Of a DNA stretch of 5,816 nucleotides, positions 1-5,623 are shown one piece after another (positions within the stretch are counted from its first letter, which is position 1; each line of letters opens with the position of its first letter). Source of the stretch: Pseudomonadota bacterium (GTDB taxonomy: Bacteria; Myxococcota_A; Polyangia; Polyangiales; Polyangiaceae); assembly GCA_003242355.1 (NCBI GenBank), contig QGUH01000286.1, positions 1 through 5,816 of the forward strand, in the 5' to 3' direction. The notes beneath the pieces were generated by a model, which saw only the letters and a program-made list of their open reading frames with translations, was not told the origin of the DNA and ran no database searches. Position numbers and translations under genes: made by a program.

Positions 1-877
1 GTGCAATGTGATAGGAAATGGTGCCAGGACCGGGTACGACGGGGCGTGCGTTCAGAATTGGGGGGGGTGCGATCGACAGGCAGCTGAACCTCTCTCCGGG
101 CCCATCGATCCGCGCATTGACGACCAGCGCATTGGTCGCGAGCGTCGAGCTATTCCCGAGCGAAAGCGGTCGATTCACGGTGACGGTCCCACCCGACGAC
201 AGAACCCCGGTGTTGCTCGCCGGGCCGCCGAGATCGACGTTCCCCTGCACGCTGGCTTCGCAGCTGTTGCTCAAGCTGCCGTTGCCATTGTTGCGGAGAG
301 CGCCACCGACGTCGAGCGTACCGGCATTGCTCACGACCCCGCCGTTGTTCAGGCTGCGGGCCAACGCGAGCTCGCCCGCGTTGAACAAGGAAGCGCCCGC
401 ATCGACGTTGAGATCGCTGGAGACGCTGGCCGAGCCGTAGTTTTCGAAAGCGCCCCGGAAGCTCAGATTGCCCACCGTGAGCACGCCGTAGTTGCTCAGC
501 GTGGACGCCGGGCTGTTGGCGTTCAGGTTCGCGAACGCGGCCTGCCCCAGAACGGTCACGTTTCCACCGTTGAGATTGAAATACGCCGGGCTCGCCGAGC
601 CGCAGATGCGCAGCTCCCCGCCATTCATGTTTACGCCGCCGGACAAAACGGATTCCGGCTGAACGCACACGACTTCACCCGGATTGACGTTCACGCCGGC
701 GCTCCCGGAAACGTTGCGCGTGCAACCGCTTTCGCAGGTCACCGGCGGGGGTACGAGCTCCGAGCAGCCCTCTCCGCAGCTTCCTCCCGACTGCGCCCAT
801 GCCGTCGCGGGCAGCAAACTCAGCGCCGAAACCGACAAAACGCCGACGATCCCCTGCTTGTTCCAGGAATGACCCAT
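1..877 (-). CDS. Secreted Asn/Gly-rich beta-helix-like surface protein, N-terminal part
   Basis: The frame opens at the ATG at 877-875 and stays open to the left edge, giving 292 visible residues; the C-terminus is outside the window. The start is set by AGGAGG five bases upstream. Residues 1-28 form a classical signal peptide: a short n-region with Lys7, a hydrophobic core (GIVGVLSVSALSLL) and an Ala-x-Ala site (AWA) before Gln29. The mature N-terminus has paired cysteines, C34-x3-C38 and C48-x3-C52, then C71 and C92. From about residue 55 the chain is built of imperfect 18-22 residue units of the type Asn-x-Gly-x-Leu-x-Val, for example SNYGVLTVGNLSF, SNAGTLDVGGALRNNG and NTGVLSSGGTVTVNRSL. 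Such units suggest a parallel beta-helix adhesin or surface-layer protein, exported and cell-surface or secreted. No catalytic motif is seen. The family is not recognised by name, and the function (adhesion or matrix) is inferred from the repeat style only. Confidence 0.85.
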   Translation of the reverse strand, partial: MGHSWNKQGIVGVLSVSALSLLPATAWAQSGGSCGEGCSELVPPPVTCESGCTRNVSGSAGVNVNPGEVVCVQPESVLSGGVNMNGGELRICGSASPAYFNLNGGNVTVLGQAAFANLNANSPASTLSNYGVLTVGNLSFRGAFENYGSASVSSDLNVDAGASLFNAGELALARSLNNGGVVSNAGTLDVGGALRNNGNGSLSNSCEASVQGNVDLGGPASNTGVLSSGGTVTVNRPLSLGNSSTLATNALVVNARIDGPGERFSCLSIAPPPILNARPVVPGPGTISYHIA

Positions 878-882
878 ACGTT

Positions 883-888
883 CCTCCT
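883..888 (-). promoter_or_regulatory. Strong ribosome binding site of the surface-protein gene
   Basis: On the minus strand AGGAGG lies five bases before the ATG at 877. This is a perfect Shine-Dalgarno core, fixes the start of the surface-protein gene, and contrasts with the weak or absent sites before the other two starts in the window. Confidence 0.85.
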
Positions 889-957
889 CGTATTGCCCGT
901 TGATTGAATGCCGAGTCGTCACGCCTCCCGGCTTGCCTCTCGACCCCGGCGGCGCTC

Positions 958-987
958 ACCGTAGTGTTCCTCGTCTGCCCCTGTCAA
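958..987 (-). promoter_or_regulatory. Putative sigma-70-type promoter for the surface-protein gene
   Basis: Reading the minus strand, a perfect TTGACA (987-982) is followed after 18 bases by TACGGT (963-958), which keeps the first, second and last positions of the -10 consensus. Transcription would begin near 950 and give a leader of about 70 bases carrying the AGGAGG site. This is a pattern match only; the spacer is one base longer than optimal. Confidence 0.45.
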
Positions 988-1115
988 ACGTTTCTTTGGC
1001 AAGTCGCGTGAAACCGAGTGTGGCGAATTTGGTTTTGAAAAGGTGTCCACTCGAAAGCACTCCTCACTATCTCGACCCGTGCGTCGGCCAAACTCCTGCC
1101 CTCGCTGCGAGCACG

Positions 1116-1214
1116 ATCGAGAACGAGCTCGCCATGCCCCAATCGAGAACGGGCTCGCGGCAGACGATCGAGAACTTGATCGTTGCAGGCACGATTGGCC
1201 CCGCTGCGGGCACG
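1116..1214. repeat. Degenerate 25-27 base direct repeats
   Basis: ATCGAGAAC occurs three times, at 1116-1124, 1142-1150 and 1167-1175, that is at steps of 26 and 25 bases. Two of the three copies extend to CGATCGAGAAC. GCTGCGAGCACG (1104-1115) is echoed as GCTGCGGGCACG (1203-1214), marking a fourth, more diverged unit. The array sits about 130-250 bases upstream of the TTGACA promoter of the surface-protein gene. It could be a decayed minisatellite or a set of phased protein-binding sites, since the spacing is near 2.5 helical turns. No known site family is recognised. Confidence 0.5.
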
Positions 1215-1247
1215 ACCGAGAGTGCGACCCGGAGTCACGGACGCAGA

Positions 1248-1272
1248 CGAAGCGCTCGAGCCGAGCGCTTCG
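1248..1272. repeat. Perfect 11-bp inverted repeat with 3-base spacer
   Basis: The left arm CGAAGCGCTCG (1248-1258) and right arm CGAGCGCTTCG (1262-1272) are exact reverse complements around AGC. As RNA it would be a very stable hairpin on either strand. No T-tract follows on either side, so it is not a standard intrinsic terminator. As DNA it is a credible dyad operator between two divergent genes. Confidence 0.65.
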
Positions 1273-1704
1273 CGCCGATACCGATCACTCCACCTCTCTC
1301 CTCGGCAAGCCCGACCGCCGAGCTTGGATCGGCCCGGTGACTCTCCTGCAGGGCGCGACCGCAGCGGGCCGAAACCCCGGCAGCCCCCCATCGCTGAGAC
1401 GCCGGAACGGAGGGTCGGGACGACGCGGGTTTGGAAAAACGAATGCTCGTTCGGCGCGCAGCGAGTGGAGCGCCATCACGAGCACGACGGGCGCGAAAGC
1501 GGAGCCGCAGTCTGCCTCCCCTGGCAGGGCGTCCGAAATCAGGTCGAGAGCGGTGACGGCAGCGCTCGTGAGCCCTGCCCACTCTTCCGGGTGTACGGCG
1601 TGCCGAAACCACGGGGCGCTCCGTTCGACGGCTCCGCGAAACCCGAGCACCGAAGGCCGTGCCCTCGTGGCCGGCTTCGGCCGAACGGGAGGTGACCGGC
1701 CGAG

Positions 1705-1754
1705 CGCGGCGCGCCGCGGCGCGGGCAACGCCCGGAAAGTCCTCGGGTTCCGAG
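1705..1754. promoter_or_regulatory. Three stacked short dyads upstream of the rightward promoter
   Basis: Three dyads follow each other: the 14-bp palindrome CGCGGCGCGCCGCG (1705-1718); CGGGC-AAC-GCCCG (1722-1734); and CTCGG-GTT-CCGAG (1742-1754). The last ends four bases before the candidate -35 element of the coiled-coil gene. Two share a 5-3-5 architecture. Short GC dyads are common by chance in DNA of this composition, so an operator role is only suggested by position. Confidence 0.3.
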
Positions 1755-1758
1755 AGGT

Positions 1759-1787
1759 TTGACCCCCTCGACCGCGACCGATATCGT
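1759..1787 (+). promoter_or_regulatory. Putative sigma-70-type promoter for the coiled-coil gene
   Basis: TTGACC (1759-1764) and TATCGT (1782-1787) are separated by exactly 17 bases, giving five of six and four of six consensus matches. Transcription from about 1794 would give a leader of about 60 bases before the ATG at 1857. The promoter lies downstream of the alternative upstream GTG at 1659, which supports the shorter gene model. Confidence 0.5.
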
Positions 1788-1856
1788 GGGCGTTCACCGG
1801 GCCCGAACGGGGCTCGCGCTCGCCCTCGGAGCACACCGAGAGCCGAATGGACGCCG

Positions 1857-4649
1857 ATGTCGACGAAGGTTTTGGTCTTCGAAAATGATCCGGGATTCGC
1901 CGAGGAGCTGAGAGCCGGCCTCGCGCGCTACGGCTGCGAGACGACCGTGGTGGAAGACGCCGCCGTCGGCCTCCAAACGGCCGCCCAGGACAAGCCGGAT
2001 CTGATCCTGCTCGCGATCGAGCTCCAGCGCATGAACGGCTTCTCCGTCTGCAACAAGCTGAAGCGCGACCCCACGCTCAAGAACGTGCCGCTCATCATCA
2101 TGAGCTCCGAGTCGACGGAGGAGACCTTCGAGCAGCACAAGCGCCTGCGCACCCGGGCAGACGATTACGTCCACAAGCCGATCGCCTTCGAGGCGCTGCT
2201 CACGCACATCCAAGCCCTCGTGCAATTGAACGCGAAGCCCGTCTCGTTGGCGCCGGAGCCTCCGAGCAACGGAGTCGAAGCGGACGAGGGCGGCATCGTT
2301 CTCTCCGATGCGGATCTCCTGGTGCCGGACGAGCCCCACACCACGAGCGAGGTGCCCGTTCCGGAAGCGAGCACGGCCGTGGACGCCGAGCCCCAAGGCG
2401 CCTACGCGGCGACGGCCGAGGCGTACGACCCGAATGCGGAGCCCGAGCTCGTCGAGATGACCGACGAGGAGATCGCGACGGACATCCCGCCCCTCGTGCA
2501 AGAAGCGCCGCTCACCTCCGACGAGCTCGAGATCCAGCCGGCCTCCGGCTACGCGGCGACGGCGAGCGAGGCGCCGATCTCCGAGCCGGGCCTGGCTCAA
2601 CAAGGCTCGTTGCCGCCCCCCTTGTACACGCCGGAGCCGGAGACCGCAGGGCGTCCGGCGCTCACGTCGCTGGGATCGGCCGCGGTCGCCATGGCCGCCG
2701 AAACCACGGCGGACGCCGAGCTCGCCGCTCAGTCGAGCGTGGTCGCCACCGACGGCGCCGAACCGGAATCGGAAACCCTTCGTTTCACGGCGCCTCCCCT
2801 CGCGACGCTCCTCGACAGCGAGCCGGCCCCCGCGACGGCCGAATCCGGGACGGTATCGGAGGCGCGCCCGACGGCTTCCGCGCCCCCGCGCCCGAGCTCG
2901 ACCCTGCCGCGCTCCAGTATTCCGGCGGCCGTCGATCCGGCTCGCCTGCGCGAAGAGCTCGAACGCCAGCGCGCGCGCGTCGCCGAGCTGGAGAGCGAGA
3001 TCCGTACGCTCCGCACGCAAAGCGCCGAGCTCCAGGAGGCGGTGCGCCGCGGAACGGCGCGCGATCAGCAGCTCCAAAAGTTGCAGCGAGAGCTCGACGA
3101 GGCCCGCGCGCGCGCCGCCTCGGGGCGCAGCGCGGGCGCCGCGCGCGAGCTGCTAGATCTGCGCGAGCAGCTCCACCGAAAAGACAAGGAGCTCCTCGAC
3201 CTGCGCGACCAGCTCACGCATCGCGACAAGGAGCTCTTGTCGGTCAAGGACGGCGTGCTGGCGCTCGAGCGCGAAAAGGCCGACCTTCTCGATCGCGTCG
3301 CGGAGCTCGAACGGCAACACGCCGAAATCGCCCGCACCAACGAAGCGCTGCGCGAAGACAAGGAAGCGGCGGTCAAACGCGCCGACGATTGGAAGCGCAA
3401 GGCCGAACGGCACAAGGCGGATCTCGACGCGCGCACGACGGAGCTCGCCGAGCTCCGCGCGGAGATCGAAACGCGGATCGCGGAGGCCGCACAGAGCGCG
3501 GCTGCCGCCGAACGCGAAGCCGGCGAACGGGCGCTCGAAGCCGCCCGCGCCGAAGCGCGTGCGGAGCTCGAACGCACCCTCGCCGCCCAGCGGCAGGAAG
3601 CCGAAGAAGCGCGTGCGAAGGCCGTCTCCGAGCGCGAGGCCGAGCTGCGCGCGGAGCACGAGGGACGAGTCGCCACGCTCGTCGGCGAGCACGAGCAAAC
3701 GGTGACGCGCCTCGCCGCCGAGCATGCCGAAAAGCTCGCGGAGGTCGAACGGCAAGCGACCGAGCGCCTCGCGGAGGCGGAACGCACGGCAGCCGAACGC
3801 CTCGCGGAAACCGAGCGCACCTGGAGCGCACGGCTCGTCGAAGCCGAGCGAACCGCCGCCGTGCGCCTCGGAGAGGCCGAACGCAACGCGGAAGCGCGCC
3901 TGGCGGACAGCGAGCGAGCCGCTCGAGAGCGGCTCGAAGCCGCAGAGCAATCGGCGGCCGAGCGCATCGCCGAGCTCGAACGGACGTGGTCCGAGCGCCT
4001 TTCGGAAGCGGAACGGAACGCTGCAGCCCGCCTCGCCGAGGCCGAGCGCGTCGCGGCCGAGCGCCTCTCCGAAGCCGAGCGCGCCGCGGCCGAGCGCCTC
4101 TCCGAAGCCGAGCGCGTGGCGGCGGAGCGCCTCGCTGCGCGTGAAGCCGAGCTCGCGTCGGCCCACGCGAGCGCGTTGGCCGAACGCGAGGAGGAGAAGC
4201 GCGTCGTGTTGCAAGATCTCGCCATCCGCACGGAAGAGCGCGACCAGGCGCGCGGCGAAGCGCAGGCCTACGCAGCGCGCGCGGAGGGCGTGGCGCAGGA
4301 GCTCGAAGCGGCCCGCGCCGAGATATCTCGCTTGCAGAACGAGCTCTCCGACCGGGAAGCCCAGGCGGCCGCTCAACGTACCGAGCTCGAAGCCCGGCTC
4401 CAGAAAGCAGCGGACCTCGAGAAGCAGCTCCAGGAGTTCGAAACCCGACTGTCGGGAACGCAGTCGGCGCTCGCCGCGACGACCTACGATCTCGAGCAGG
4501 CGCGTACTGCTCTGAATCAGGAGCGCGAGCGCTCCGAGCGAGCCGTGAAGAAGTGGCAAGAGGATCGGATGGCGCTTGAGCGCACGAAGGATGCGCTCGC
4601 CTCGGCCCTGCTCCAGATCGACGCGATCGAGGCGCGCACGCTCGAGTAG
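1857..4649 (+). CDS. FrzS/AglZ-like pseudo-receiver coiled-coil protein
   Basis: This 930-residue protein begins with a receiver fold (residues 1-125), followed by a disordered acidic Ala/Pro/Glu-rich linker (about 126-361) and an almost continuous coiled coil (362-930). The receiver is degenerate. The phospho-acceptor aspartate is Ala53 (LILLAIELQRMNGF), and the acidic pocket is Glu9-Asn10-Asp11. Ser83 and the Lys107-Pro108 pair remain. His94 (EQHKRL) and Tyr104 (ADDYVHKP) match the His and Tyr known to matter on the output face of Myxococcus FrzS, whose receiver also lacks the aspartate (recalled, not checked). FrzS acts at cell poles in pilus-driven motility and AglZ in gliding complexes; the domain order fits both, and the length lies between them. 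A cytoplasmic polarity scaffold is therefore inferred. ATG 1857 was chosen because the receiver begins directly there; the in-frame GTG at 1659 adds only low-complexity sequence. The ribosome site is weak. Confidence 0.92.
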   Translation: MSTKVLVFENDPGFAEELRAGLARYGCETTVVEDAAVGLQTAAQDKPDLILLAIELQRMNGFSVCNKLKRDPTLKNVPLIIMSSESTEETFEQHKRLRTRADDYVHKPIAFEALLTHIQALVQLNAKPVSLAPEPPSNGVEADEGGIVLSDADLLVPDEPHTTSEVPVPEASTAVDAEPQGAYAATAEAYDPNAEPELVEMTDEEIATDIPPLVQEAPLTSDELEIQPASGYAATASEAPISEPGLAQQGSLPPPLYTPEPETAGRPALTSLGSAAVAMAAETTADAELAAQSSVVATDGAEPESETLRFTAPPLATLLDSEPAPATAESGTVSEARPTASAPPRPSSTLPRSSIPAAVDPARLREELERQRARVAELESEIRTLRTQSAELQEAVRRGTARDQQLQKLQRELDEARARAASGRSAGAARELLDLREQLHRKDKELLDLRDQLTHRDKELLSVKDGVLALEREKADLLDRVAELERQHAEIARTNEALREDKEAAVKRADDWKRKAERHKADLDARTTELAELRAEIETRIAEAAQSAAAAEREAGERALEAARAEARAELERTLAAQRQEAEEARAKAVSEREAELRAEHEGRVATLVGEHEQTVTRLAAEHAEKLAEVERQATERLAEAERTAAERLAETERTWSARLVEAERTAAVRLGEAERNAEARLADSERAARERLEAAEQSAAERIAELERTWSERLSEAERNAAARLAEAERVAAERLSEAERAAAERLSEAERVAAERLAAREAELASAHASALAEREEEKRVVLQDLAIRTEERDQARGEAQAYAARAEGVAQELEAARAEISRLQNELSDREAQAAAQRTELEARLQKAADLEKQLQEFETRLSGTQSALAATTYDLEQARTALNQERERSERAVKKWQEDRMALERTKDALASALLQIDAIEARTLE
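3147..3230 (+). repeat. Two 14-residue coiled-coil repeats
   Basis: Residues 431-458 of the coiled-coil protein consist of ELLDLREQLHRKDK followed directly by ELLDLRDQLTHRDK. A third, diverged copy begins ELLSVKD at 3231. Each unit is 42 bases, two heptads, so this part of the rod is an ordinary left-handed coiled coil, unlike the 11-residue array downstream. Confidence 0.8.
3735..4130 (+). repeat. Twelve tandem 33-base (11-residue) repeats inside the coiled coil
   Basis: Residues 627-758 are twelve consecutive 11-residue units with consensus LxEAERxAAER. They run from LAEVERQATER and LAEAERTAAER to LSEAERAAAER and LSEAERVAAER without any insertion. Units 10-12 are nearly identical at base level, suggesting recent expansion, while earlier units have diverged. 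Units 3 and 8 carry the only Trp residues of the array (ERTWS, Trp656 and Trp711) at the same repeat position, five units apart, which points to duplication of a five-unit block. Hendecad periodicity predicts a nearly straight, less twisted helical bundle compared with heptads. Confidence 0.9.
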
Positions 4650-4690
4650 CGGTCGCGGCGACTCCGCTCCCCGAGCTCGCCTGCCCGAAC

Positions 4691-4726
4691 GTCGTCGGAC
4701 GTCCGTGACGGAGCCGCCACGACGAC
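4691..4726. terminator. Candidate hairpin between convergent genes
   Basis: GTCGTCG (4691-4697) pairs with CGACGAC (4720-4726), and the enclosed TCCG-TGA-CGGA (4702-4712) forms an inner stem. The structure lies 41 bases past the stop of the coiled-coil gene and just beyond the natural stop of the opposing binding-protein gene. It could serve both directions, but no T-tract is present on either side, so intrinsic termination is uncertain. Confidence 0.3.
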
Positions 4727-4735
4727 GATACGCCG

Positions 4736-4852
4736 CTACGGCAACGACGCCGTGAGCGCCTCGACGACCTTGCGCAGCGCGCGCGCGCCCTCGACGAGAC
4801 GCGGCCCGGGGGGCCCGGGAAAACCCCCGGGCACGGGGAAAACCCCCCGCCG
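4736..4852 (-). pseudogene. In-frame C-terminal remainder of the binding protein, cut off by TAG
   Basis: Directly after the TAG at 4853-4855 the same reading frame continues for 38 codons and ends at a second TAG (4736-4738). The product reads RRGVFPVPGGFPGPPGPRLV and then EGARALRKVVEALTASLP. A Gly/Pro-containing loop followed by PGPRLVEG and a last amphipathic helix is what I expect at the C-terminus of this binding-protein family, where a GRVF-type strand follows the Trp-containing segment. The gene is therefore best read as one 257-codon unit with an internal amber, caused by a nonsense mutation or a sequence error. There is no shift of frame. Confidence 0.7.
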
Positions 4853-5509
4853 CTACACGAGCTCGAGGGACTGCCACGCGGCGCGGCGAAGCACGACGTC
4901 GGGACGGTATTTCTCCGGCCGCACGCCGCACCACGAAATGACGACGGCGTCGGGTCGAAGCGCCAGCACCTCGTCGTCGGTGAGCGGGGTGCTCTTCACT
5001 GGTCGCTCGGCGAGCGGATTCTCGGCACCCGCAATCGTGAGCAACGCCGTCACCCAGCTGTCGCGCCCCGGAGCAATCACGGGCTTCGGCCACCACTCCA
5101 CGAGCACCCGGGCTCCGCTCGGAGGCGCGGGGCGATCGAGCTCGTCGCGCATTTCGGCAACCAACGCCTCGGCGCGTTCGACGAGGCCGAGGTTTCGCCC
5201 GATGGTGAGGATGTCGTCGTACACGTCCTCGAGGCTCTTCGGCTCGGGCGCGATGAACGGCAGCTTCGCGCGCGCGAGCCGCTCAACGATGCGCTCGTGC
5301 CCCGGCACCGTGAGCGAGGCGAGCACGAGATCGGGCTTCAACGCCGCGACCGCATCGACGTCGATGTCGAGGTCGGGGCCGACGCGCGGCAAGTGGCTCA
5401 CCACCTCGCCCGGATGGTCGCTGTGATTGTCGACGCCCACGAGCCAGTCGGCCGCACCGAGCGCGCACACGATCTCGGTGTTCGAGCAAGTGAGCGCCAC
5501 CACGCGCAT
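4853..5509 (-). CDS. Helical-backbone metal/cobalamin receptor (BtuF-like binding fold), shortened
   Basis: The 218-residue open frame matches the class III periplasmic binding protein fold (PF01497 type; BtuF and siderophore-binding relatives). It opens with the typical first strand and helix MRVVALTCSNTEIVCALGAA, then LVGVDNHSDHP, a KPDLVLASL strand, a long linking helix (about 90-125), the second lobe starting LVEWWPKPVIAPGRDSWV, and PDAVVISWCGV. It has no signal peptide or lipobox; the frame upstream of the ATG is Arg/Ala-rich and not hydrophobic. Export is thus not supported, as for cytosolic-looking members annotated as cobalamin-binding proteins. Ligand (corrinoid or metal chelate) is not determined. 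The frame stops at LELV, before the last strand and helix of the fold, which lie in frame beyond the TAG. No permease or ATPase gene is visible. No clear ribosome site precedes the ATG. It may be co-transcribed with the gene ending at 5624. Confidence 0.85.
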   Translation of the reverse strand: MRVVALTCSNTEIVCALGAADWLVGVDNHSDHPGEVVSHLPRVGPDLDIDVDAVAALKPDLVLASLTVPGHERIVERLARAKLPFIAPEPKSLEDVYDDILTIGRNLGLVERAEALVAEMRDELDRPAPPSGARVLVEWWPKPVIAPGRDSWVTALLTIAGAENPLAERPVKSTPLTDDEVLALRPDAVVISWCGVRPEKYRPDVVLRRAAWQSLELV

Positions 5510-5623
5510 GGCCGAAATGTGCTGCGCGCCGCGCGCGCCGTCCAGCGCGCGTGCGACGGGGCGCGCGGAGGCTCTCTGCGGAGTTGCCTCCCGCGTTTTT
5601 CGGCGCGTTCCCGTTCGGCGTTC
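5510..5623. other. Short GC-rich spacer between two minus-strand genes
   Basis: These 114 bases between the stop of the right-edge gene and the binding-protein start hold no recognisable promoter or ribosome site. GCGC-type alternation is dense at 5521-5566. A hairpin with 6-bp arms (GGAGGC 5567-5572, GCCTCC 5586-5591) is followed by TTTTT at 5596-5600 only when read on the plus strand, that is opposite to the flanking genes. Confidence 0.5.

Larger units (their letters stand above)
878..1856. other. Divergent intergenic region without a convincing gene
   Basis: This stretch separates the divergent surface-protein and coiled-coil genes. Several frames are open here, but their products are Arg/Pro/Ser-rich strings with no domain, no credible ribosome binding site and frames overlapping one another on both strands, as expected of non-coding GC-rich DNA. 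The stretch contains the two candidate promoters (958-987 minus, 1759-1787 plus), degenerate direct repeats (1116-1214), a perfect 11-bp inverted repeat (1248-1272) and three short dyads (1705-1754). A minus-strand frame from a GTG at 1836 to 1285 is the least implausible coding alternative. An unannotated small RNA cannot be excluded. Confidence 0.6.

Noticed and set aside
1104..1214. Possible CRISPR-like array
   Set aside because: Repeats are 9-11 bases with 14-18 base gaps and diverge strongly; no conserved repeat-spacer structure and no cas gene.
1671..1684. CGGC-TTCG-GCCG mini-hairpin with a UUCG-type loop
   Set aside because: Only four paired bases, no T-tract and no gene end nearby; expected by chance in GC-rich DNA.
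1043..1762. Plus-strand 239-codon frame in the intergenic region
   Set aside because: Arg/Ser-rich product with no domain, overlapping three other open frames; typical of non-coding GC-rich DNA.
1285..1836. Minus-strand frame from a GTG, including a protein-like stretch HPEEWAGLTSAAVTALDLIS
   Set aside because: The middle part looks somewhat protein-like with G/C-rich third positions, but the first 60 residues are Arg/Pro-rich, no ribosome site is present and no family is recognised. A decayed gene remains possible.
1659..1856. Upstream GTG that would add 66 residues to the coiled-coil protein
   Set aside because: The added residues are Arg/Pro-rich and unrelated to a receiver, and the best promoter lies within this extension.
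1794..3077. A 427-codon minus-strand frame across the receiver and linker
   Set aside because: Arg/Gly/Leu-rich shadow with no motif, opposite a receiver domain that is clearly coding.
3065..4231. A 388-codon minus-strand frame rich in Ser, Arg and Ala
   Set aside because: Its SARRSA-type repeats are the reverse complement of the 33-base repeat array, so the frame is open because of composition.
3153..5096. A 647-codon open frame on the minus strand, antisense to the coiled-coil gene and overlapping the binding-protein gene
   Set aside because: It is the mirror of GAG/CGC-rich coiled-coil codons, gives a Leu/Arg/Gly-rich product with no domain, and overlaps two better-supported genes.
5567..5600. 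Hairpin plus TTTTT resembling an intrinsic terminator
   Set aside because: It would act only on the plus strand, where no gene ends nearby; both neighbouring genes are on the minus strand. The arms are only six bases with a 13-base loop.
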